The notes beneath the pieces are model-generated. The model ran no database searches and had not been told where the DNA came from. It saw only the letters and a list, made by a program, of their open reading frames with translations. From JBGRQB01 sp041725875 (GTDB lineage: Bacteria; Bacteroidota; Ignavibacteria; Ignavibacteriales; Melioribacteraceae), in assembly GCA_041725875.1 (NCBI GenBank), contig JBGRQB010000089.1, positions 1 through 16,597 on the forward strand: a DNA stretch of 16,597 nt, given 5' to 3'. Numbering within the stretch: position 1 is the first letter of the stretch; the number at the start of each line of letters is the position of its first letter. Of this stretch, positions 1 through 5,647 are shown one piece after another. The position numbers and the translations under genes were made by a program.

Positions 1-68
1 ATCCAAACTGCGTGCCAATTCCCTTTTTGCCAATTTCTGAAGAAAATTATTTTACAGCTATGAAATAA
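1..68 (+). CDS. 3' end of an unidentified protein (partial)
   Basis: The frame beginning at base 3 is open from the window edge and ends with TAA at 66-68, reading PNCVPIPFLPISEENYFTAMK. The composition looks protein-like, and an inverted repeat starts at the stop codon, as expected at a gene end. Only 21 residues are visible and I do not recognise the family. Another frame (base 1) is also open to a TGA at 61-63, so the assignment is weak. Confidence 0.3.
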   Translation, partial: PNCVPIPFLPISEENYFTAMK

Positions 69-99
69 TTACAGATTGTCTGACATCGGGTCTGTAATT
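67..99 (+). terminator. Hairpin directly after the upstream stop codon
   Basis: The 9-base arms AATTACAGA (67-75) and TCTGTAATT (91-99) are perfect inverted repeats around a 15-base loop. They begin within the stop codon of the partial upstream frame. There is no clean T-run after the stem. A second inverted repeat, TTTTGTCA/TGACAAAA (98-105, 113-120), follows immediately. Transcript end or mRNA-stabilising structure is inferred. Confidence 0.35.
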
Positions 100-138
100 T
101 TGTCAAAAAGTATGACAAAACTTCAAAACCGGCTTAGC

Positions 139-177
139 AAAGGAGTTAAATCAGACTAAACTCTCTTAACTCCTTTT
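139..177 (+). terminator. Inverted repeat upstream of mnmE, possible terminator
   Basis: Perfect 11-bp arms AAAGGAGTTAA (139-149) and TTAACTCCTTT (166-176) flank a 16-base loop, and four T residues end the structure at 177. The left arm carries an AGGAG that could mimic a ribosome binding site, but no start codon follows at a suitable distance. It probably separates mnmE from the gene before it. An attenuator role is possible but unsupported. Confidence 0.4.
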
Positions 178-280
178 AATACAATGAGTTAGCAAAATAA
201 TCATCTTGCAAACAATTATTTTTTTACTTATTTTTGCAATTTAGTTTTTCTATTTTTATTATGAGAGGTTACATCCTCAA

Positions 281-1639
281 ATGTATTCAATAAACGACGA
301 TACAATAACAGCTTTGGCAACCGCTTCAGGCGCCGGAGCTATTTCCGTAATACGGATGAGTGGAAAAGAGAGCTTTTCCATTGTCGATCAAATTTTTAAG
401 GGCGCTAAAAAAATATCGGAATGTAAAACCCATACTATAAATTATGGAAGAATTTTAGATTCTGAGTCCAATACAATTGATGATGTATTAGTTTCCGTGT
501 TTAAGAATCCGTACAGTTATACTGGTGAAGATTCTGTGGAGGTCAGCACACACGGCAGCCAGATTGTAATAAAAAAAATTATTTCACTTTTAACTTCTGC
601 AGGCGCCCGTTTGGCAGAACCTGGTGAATTTACGAAAAGGGCCTTTTTAAATGGAAAGATAGATCTTGCGCAGGCGGAAGCTGTAGCTGATGTAATTAAT
701 GCAAGAACAGAAGCATCTTTAAAAGGAGCCAGAAATCAACTCGACGGATTATTATCTCAGAAAATAGAAACTTTAAGAACCGAATTGGTTAATTCATCTT
801 CGTTAATTGAATTGGAGCTGGATTTTGCAGAAGAGGATCTTGAGTTTTTACCTTCGGAAAAAATGATTTCCCGGATTGATGAAATTGTAAAAGAGATTTC
901 TACATTACTTGATACTTACAATTTCGGAAGAATTATTCGCGACGGAGTAAATGTTGCGCTTGCCGGTCATACAAATGTCGGCAAATCATCATTGTTAAAC
1001 TATATATTAAAAGAGTCGCGAGCTATTGTAAGTCCAATCCCGGGAACCACAAGAGACGTTATCAGAGAAGATGTATCAATAGATGGTATTTTATATAGAT
1101 TTTATGACACAGCCGGAATTCGTTTTACAGAAGATATTGTTGAAAGAGAAGGAGTAAAACGAAGCAGAAGATCAATTGAAGATGCCGACATTATTTTATT
1201 TATTTATGATGTTGTAAATGGAATTGATAAAAAACTTCTTGAAGAAGTTTACTCTTTAACAGAAAAAGATCGGGTAATGATTGTTGCTAATAAATCTGAT
1301 TTATCTGATGTTAAAGAGAAAGAAGATGAAATATTTATTTCAGCAAAAACCGGTGAAGGAGTAGATAAACTGTTTGAAGAATTAAATAAGAAAAATCTTC
1401 ATACAAAAACATATAGTGAAAGTTCAGCTGTAGTTTCCAATATCAGACATTATGCGGCTTTGCAAAAAGCAAAGGAACACTTGCTTAAAGCTAAAGAAAG
1501 TTTAAATATGAATATGACTGGTGAATTTGTTTCGGTTGATTTAAGAAGTTCAATTGATTCACTTGGCGAAATAATAGGTACTGTAACTACCGATGATATC
1601 TTAAATAACATCTTTGACAACTTTTGTATTGGTAAATAA
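281..1639 (+). CDS. mnmE: tRNA uridine-5-carboxymethylaminomethyl modification GTPase MnmE
   Basis: MnmE works with MnmG to place a carboxymethylaminomethyl group on C5 of the wobble uridine of certain tRNAs, using a folate-derived one-carbon unit and GTP hydrolysis in the cytoplasm. The 452-residue product has the usual family length. The N-terminal folate-binding domain covers about residues 1-120. The inserted G domain shows the P-loop GHTNVGKS (229-236), GTTRD (255-259), DTAG (276-279) and NKSD (337-340). The protein ends in CIGK with the conserved Cys449. The ATG at 281 fits the family N-terminus. A purine stretch AGAGG (264-268) lies somewhat far upstream, and a GAGG/CCTC inverted repeat (265-268, 275-278) could mask it. 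It heads the mnmE-mnmG-rsmG cluster, separated from mnmG by the parS cluster. Confidence 0.97.
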   Translation: MYSINDDTITALATASGAGAISVIRMSGKESFSIVDQIFKGAKKISECKTHTINYGRILDSESNTIDDVLVSVFKNPYSYTGEDSVEVSTHGSQIVIKKIISLLTSAGARLAEPGEFTKRAFLNGKIDLAQAEAVADVINARTEASLKGARNQLDGLLSQKIETLRTELVNSSSLIELELDFAEEDLEFLPSEKMISRIDEIVKEISTLLDTYNFGRIIRDGVNVALAGHTNVGKSSLLNYILKESRAIVSPIPGTTRDVIREDVSIDGILYRFYDTAGIRFTEDIVEREGVKRSRRSIEDADIILFIYDVVNGIDKKLLEEVYSLTEKDRVMIVANKSDLSDVKEKEDEIFISAKTGEGVDKLFEELNKKNLHTKTYSESSAVVSNIRHYAALQKAKEHLLKAKESLNMNMTGEFVSVDLRSSIDSLGEIIGTVTTDDILNNIFDNFCIGK

Positions 1640-1675
1640 AAAGCAAAAGAATAATTTAAAACTGATAAACTTAAC

Positions 1676-1685
1676 TTATCGATAA
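1676..1685. repeat. 10-bp perfect palindrome before the parS cluster
   Basis: TTATCGATAA is a perfect palindrome 7 bp upstream of the first parS-like site and 36 bp after the mnmE stop. Its function is unknown. In DNA this AT-rich, a 10-bp palindrome can occur by chance. Confidence 0.25.
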
Positions 1686-1691
1686 ATTTAA

Positions 1692-1707
1692 AGTTTCACG
1701 TGAAACA
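1692..1707. promoter_or_regulatory. parS-like centromere site 1
   Basis: AGTTTCACGTGAAACA contains the perfect 14-bp palindrome GTTTCACGTGAAAC, the core of the widely conserved chromosomal parS site bound by ParB/Spo0J. It matches TGTTTCACGTGAAACA at 15 of 16 positions. It is non-coding and belongs to a regular set of three. Confidence 0.88.
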
Positions 1708-1740
1708 AATAAATATAATTTTGTGAAATAACTGAATCGA

Positions 1741-1756
1741 TGTTTCACGTGGAACC
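1741..1756. promoter_or_regulatory. parS-like centromere site 2 (variant)
   Basis: TGTTTCACGTGGAACC on the plus strand reads GGTTCCACGTGAAACA on the minus strand. This fits the Bacillus-type consensus TGTTNCACGTGAAACA at 15 of 16 positions. The CACGTG centre is 49 bp from those of both neighbouring sites. It is the least symmetrical of the three and may bind ParB more weakly. Confidence 0.78.
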
Positions 1757-1789
1757 TAAGCAGAGAAAAAATTTAATCTCTTTCGAATA

Positions 1790-1805
1790 AGTTTCACGTG
1801 AAACA
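1790..1805. promoter_or_regulatory. parS-like centromere site 3
   Basis: AGTTTCACGTGAAACA is identical to site 1 over 16 bases. It ends 11 bases before the mnmG start codon, so bound ParB would cover the mnmG leader and could affect its transcription or the position of its promoter. Confidence 0.88.
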
Positions 1806-1816
1806 GAAAGAATAAT

Positions 1817-3694
1817 ATGAAACAATTTGATGTAATAGTTGTGGGTGGCGGACACGCAGGAATTGAAGCATCTATTTCTGCAGCTAAAATGGGTTGCTCT
1901 ACAGCTTTATTTAATATCGACGATAAAGGAATCGGAAAGCTTTCTTGTAACCCTGCAATTGGGGGAAGTGCAAAAGGACATCTGGTTCACGAAATAGATG
2001 CACTCGGCGGCGTAATGGGAATTATTGCCGATAAAACGGGAATTCAATTTAGAACTTTAAATAAATCTAAAGGTCCGGCAGTTTGGGCTGGAAGATGTCA
2101 ATCAGATAGAGATTTATATCCCAAGGAAGCAAAAAAGGTTGTTGAAGAAACTTCAGGATTACAAATTATTCCTGAGTCTGTAAATTGTGCAATTTCTGAT
2201 AATGGGGAAATTACAGGAATAAAAACAGATAACGGAAATGAGTATAAATGTAAAGCATTAATAATTTGTTCCGGGACTTTCCTAAATGGTGTTATGTGGA
2301 CAGGACAAGATTCTGAACAGGGTGGAAGAAAAGGTGATAAACATATAGAAGGACTCACAGAATCTTTAGTTAGTATGGGTTTTGAAAGTGGTCGCTTAAA
2401 AACCGGAACTCCGCCAAGACTTGATAAAAACACTATCGATTTTTCAGTACTCGAAGAACAACCCGGCGATGAAGATGCAATTCCGTTTTCTCTTCAGACA
2501 GATAAATCAAAATTTCCTTTTTTACCACAGGTAAGCTGTTATTTAACTTACACAAATGAAGAGATTCATAAAATATTACAAAAAGGATTTGATCGTTCTC
2601 CATTATTTACCGGATTAATTACCGGTTCCGGACCAAGATACTGCCCGAGTATAGAAGATAAAATTGTAAGATTTTCAGATAAAAAAAGCCATCAGCTATT
2701 TTTAGAGCCTGAAGGCTTAGAAAGTGATTCAATATATTTAAATGGTTTTCCAACATCTTTACCGGAAGATATTCAGCTTGAAGCTATTTCCCAAATAAAA
2801 GGATTGGAAAACGCGACTGTAATTATGCCTGGATACGCAATTGAATATGATTATTTTCCTCCTTATCAGGTTGATTCTACACTTGAAACCAAATTAGTGG
2901 AAGGATTATACTTTGCCGGACAAATAAACGGAACTTCCGGTTATGAAGAAGCTGCTGCTCAGGGATTAATTGCAGGAATTAATGCAGCATTAAAAATTCA
3001 AAACAAAGAAGAATTTGTTCTAAAAAGAAGTGAAGCTTATATAGGAGTTTTAATAGACGATCTTGTAACAAAATCTACAAACGAGCCTTACAGAATGTTT
3101 ACTTCACGTGCCGAACACAGATTGCTCTTACGTCAGGATAATGCCGACAGAAGATTATTAAAAAAAGGTTATGAGCTTGGCTTAATACCAAAAGCTTTGT
3201 TTGATGAATTCTCTACACGTGAAAAATTAATACATGAAGCAAAAGATAAATTTCATACTATAAGGATTAAAGCAAAAGATATAAACACCTATCTTGAAAA
3301 GCAAAATTCCAATAGAATTGATGCATCTGAGACTATTGCAAAGCTTAGTAAACGTCCGGAAATAGAATTAGAGTCTCTCTTACAGGAAGATTTTATCAAC
3401 TCCGACGAGCTGGTACAGCAACTATTAAAAGATGAAGCTGCGTTAAACCAGGTTTCAATTGAATTAAAGTATGAAGGCTATATTGATAAGCAAGAAGAAC
3501 TTGTTGTTAAAATGGAAAAACTGGAGCAAGTCAAAATCCCGCTTGATTTTGATTTTGCTAAAATAAAACATATGTCACTTGAAGGAAGAGAAAAACTCTC
3601 AAAGGTAAAACCAAGAACTATTGGTCAGGCTTCGAGAATTTCCGGAGTAACACCTTCTGACATTTCAGTACTATTAATCTATTTGAAAAACTAA
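1817..3694 (+). CDS. mnmG: tRNA uridine-5-carboxymethylaminomethyl modification enzyme MnmG (GidA)
   Basis: MnmG is the FAD- and NADH-dependent partner of MnmE in wobble-uridine modification. The 625-residue product has family length. It opens with the FAD dinucleotide-binding motif GGGHAG (10-15) and carries SCNPAIGG with Cys44. Two family signatures are present: GPRYCPSIEDKIVRF (272-286, Cys276) and GQINGTSGYEEAAAQGLIAG further on. The C-terminal 200 or so residues form the helical region that contacts MnmE and tRNA in known structures. The ATG at 1817 gives the expected N-terminus. Only a weak purine stretch (AGAAAGAA) precedes it, right after parS site 3. rsmG follows 14 bp after the stop, so the two are probably co-transcribed. 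Confidence 0.97.
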   Translation: MKQFDVIVVGGGHAGIEASISAAKMGCSTALFNIDDKGIGKLSCNPAIGGSAKGHLVHEIDALGGVMGIIADKTGIQFRTLNKSKGPAVWAGRCQSDRDLYPKEAKKVVEETSGLQIIPESVNCAISDNGEITGIKTDNGNEYKCKALIICSGTFLNGVMWTGQDSEQGGRKGDKHIEGLTESLVSMGFESGRLKTGTPPRLDKNTIDFSVLEEQPGDEDAIPFSLQTDKSKFPFLPQVSCYLTYTNEEIHKILQKGFDRSPLFTGLITGSGPRYCPSIEDKIVRFSDKKSHQLFLEPEGLESDSIYLNGFPTSLPEDIQLEAISQIKGLENATVIMPGYAIEYDYFPPYQVDSTLETKLVEGLYFAGQINGTSGYEEAAAQGLIAGINAALKIQNKEEFVLKRSEAYIGVLIDDLVTKSTNEPYRMFTSRAEHRLLLRQDNADRRLLKKGYELGLIPKALFDEFSTREKLIHEAKDKFHTIRIKAKDINTYLEKQNSNRIDASETIAKLSKRPEIELESLLQEDFINSDELVQQLLKDEAALNQVSIELKYEGYIDKQEELVVKMEKLEQVKIPLDFDFAKIKHMSLEGREKLSKVKPRTIGQASRISGVTPSDISVLLIYLKN

Positions 3695-3708
3695 TTTCAA
3701 AGGGGTAT

Positions 3709-4389
3709 ATGGATAATAAGGAACTCTATCTGCGCCAATTAAAACAATTATTCTGGGATAATGAAATTAACCCGGAAATGCATCAGCTGGAAAGGTTTGC
3801 TAACTATGCTGATTTAATTATTCAAAAAAATGATGCAGTAAATCTAATTTCCCGTAAAGACACAGAAAACGTAGTTGAAAATCACTTGTTTATTTGTGCT
3901 TTAATTAATAAGTATTTACCCGAAAAATCTCGCAGGTTTTTAGATATAGGAACCGGTGGCGGTTTTCCGGGAATCCCACTGGCAATTATGAACCCTCTTA
4001 TGCGGGGAGTTTTGGTTGATTCGATTCAGAAAAAAACCGATGCAGTAAAAGAATTTAGAGAAAAACTAATGCTCGGAAACATTCAGGTTGAAAACAGCCG
4101 AGTTGAAGACAAAGAGTTTATTGAAAAACACAAAGACTCATTTGATCTGATTGTAAGCAGAGCTACGGTTCCATTAATAATTCTTTTCAGATACGCTCTT
4201 CCCCTGATAAAAGACAAAGCTTACCTTGTAACTCTTAAAGGTGGCGATCTTACAGAAGAAATTAAAAAAGCTGAAATGAAGTATAAAGCCTACATCAAAA
4301 AAATGACAATATTTGAAATGGCCTATAAACCATCAAATATGAAAAATGAAAAAGATAAAAAACTAATTGTCATTGAAATGAGTAAATAG
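3709..4389 (+). CDS. rsmG: 16S rRNA (guanine-527-N7)-methyltransferase RsmG (GidB)
   Basis: RsmG uses S-adenosylmethionine to methylate N7 of G527 in the 530 loop of 16S rRNA. The 226-residue product is slightly longer than the E. coli enzyme. It carries the SAM-binding motif LDIGTGGGFPG (78-88) within the GidB family context, and SRATVPL further on. The start is supported by AAAGGGG just upstream, though the spacing is short. It lies 14 bp after mnmG and ends just before a hairpin, so it is probably the last gene of an mnmG-rsmG transcript. No parA or parB follows, unlike in many bacteria. Confidence 0.95.
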   Translation: MDNKELYLRQLKQLFWDNEINPEMHQLERFANYADLIIQKNDAVNLISRKDTENVVENHLFICALINKYLPEKSRRFLDIGTGGGFPGIPLAIMNPLMRGVLVDSIQKKTDAVKEFREKLMLGNIQVENSRVEDKEFIEKHKDSFDLIVSRATVPLIILFRYALPLIKDKAYLVTLKGGDLTEEIKKAEMKYKAYIKKMTIFEMAYKPSNMKNEKDKKLIVIEMSK

Positions 4390-4394
4390 CTTTG

Positions 4395-4432
4395 ATCGGG
4401 TGAATTTTTGCGCAAACCAAATTTCACCCGAT
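4395..4432 (+). terminator. Hairpin after rsmG, probable terminator
   Basis: The 10-bp arms ATCGGGTGAA (4395-4404) and TTCACCCGAT (4423-4432) form a perfect stem only 5 bases after the rsmG stop. The 18-base loop contains the palindrome TTTGCGCAAA (4407-4416). The sequence after the stem, TATTTCATCCC, is only moderately T-rich, so termination may be partial. The GTG at 4400 lies inside the left arm, which argues against it as a start codon for the next gene. Confidence 0.6.
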
Positions 4433-4534
4433 TATTTCATCCCTCACAATTTTTATTTTCTTAACTGCAAAATATCTCACTCCCCTTTTTGCTACAAATT
4501 TCATAAATTAAACCGAAAAAATTTGAGTTTGGTT

Positions 4535-5647
4535 ATGAGTCAGGAAAAAGAATTCTTCTTCAAATACCCCGAAAAACGTGACGCAGTTATTTTACTGGGC
4601 GCCGGCGCATCTTACCCGGATGGCGTACCACTTCAGAAAGATATTTTACCAATTATTTTGGATGGAAAAAATGAAGAAATTGAATCTTCTGAAATTGGAA
4701 GTGCTGTTGTAAAGTTTATACGTGAAAATTTTTCTGTCACAAATAAAAAAAACTATCCTCAATTAGAAGCCATTTTCGGATTTCTCGATTATTTTCTCTA
4801 TCAGCGTGAGAGTCTGAACTCATTTTATTCTAATTCGTATATTTTTACATTAAAAGAATATTTAATTAAGCTCATTCACTACGTTGTAAATTACAAAACA
4901 AATAAACCGAGCCACTGTTATCTTGAATTCTGGAACCAGATTGAAGAAACAAACAAAAATATTTCGCTTCTTACTCTTAATTACGATACTCTTTTGGAAC
5001 AGGCATTTAATGATCTTTATCAGCAAAACAATTACATCGATTATTGCATAAATTTTATGAATTATGAACATATCGATCAATTATCAAACTATCATTTCTG
5101 GGTTAATCCGCGCGAACCCCTTCCGGTGAAAGCAGACAAACTCCCCCACTTGTTTAAAATCATAAAAATACACGGTAGTTTGAACTGGAAATATTGTAAC
5201 TGCTGTAATCAGGTTATGTTAACTCCCTGGGACAGAAAAATCGATTTGAAAAAAAATAAATTTCTCGGCTACACTTATCCTGATAAAAAAGAATATGAGT
5301 TTTTGTGTCCAATTGACCACACGGAATTTCAGACATTAATAATGCCCCCTACTTTTGTAAAAAACTTAAAGCAGCCTGTTTTATCGCAATTAAGAAATGA
5401 AGCTTCCAGAGAAATAAGAGCGGCAAAAAAAATTATTATAATAGGATATTCACTTTCCTATGCAGATATTCACATAAAAGCACTTTTCAAAAAAAATCTT
5501 GCACCTGATACGGAAATTATAGTGGTTAACCCAAAAATGAATTCGAAAGTGAAACAAAAATTTGAATCACTCTCGAATAAAATAAAATTTATAAAATCAC
5601 CTTTTGAAGAATTTCTCAACTCAGATTCGTTGAAAAATTTTTTATGA
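4535..5647 (+). CDS. SIR2-like (SIR2_2 type) NAD-binding protein
   Basis: This 370-residue protein carries a SIR2-like Rossmann domain. Visible motifs are the NAD-binding VILLGAGAS (18-26), TLNYD with Asn149, IHGS with His213 at the usual catalytic position, and GYSLSYAD (304-311) near the end. A possible zinc knuckle follows HGS: Cys221-x2-Cys224 pairs with Cys258, but the fourth position looks like His262 in a CxxxH spacing instead of CxxC. The family includes NADases of anti-phage systems as well as uncharacterised housekeeping-like proteins. No extra effector or sensor domain is visible, so a defence role is not established. I chose ATG 4535 because an in-frame GTG at 4400 sits in the rsmG hairpin and the added 45 residues look unlike the family. 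Its 3' end overlaps the convergent chemoreceptor gene by 6 bp. Confidence 0.82.
   Translation: MSQEKEFFFKYPEKRDAVILLGAGASYPDGVPLQKDILPIILDGKNEEIESSEIGSAVVKFIRENFSVTNKKNYPQLEAIFGFLDYFLYQRESLNSFYSNSYIFTLKEYLIKLIHYVVNYKTNKPSHCYLEFWNQIEETNKNISLLTLNYDTLLEQAFNDLYQQNNYIDYCINFMNYEHIDQLSNYHFWVNPREPLPVKADKLPHLFKIIKIHGSLNWKYCNCCNQVMLTPWDRKIDLKKNKFLGYTYPDKKEYEFLCPIDHTEFQTLIMPPTFVKNLKQPVLSQLRNEASREIRAAKKIIIIGYSLSYADIHIKALFKKNLAPDTEIIVVNPKMNSKVKQKFESLSNKIKFIKSPFEEFLNSDSLKNFL

Noticed and set aside
3105..3221. Two more CACGTG cores (3105-3110 and 3216-3221) as further parS sites
   Set aside because: The flanking bases do not fit the parS consensus (most outer positions mismatch), and both lie inside the mnmG coding sequence.
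4400..4534. N-terminal extension of the SIR2-like protein from a GTG at 4400
   Set aside because: The GTG lies within the stem of the hairpin after rsmG, no ribosome binding site is present, and the added residues do not resemble the family. ATG 4535 is better.
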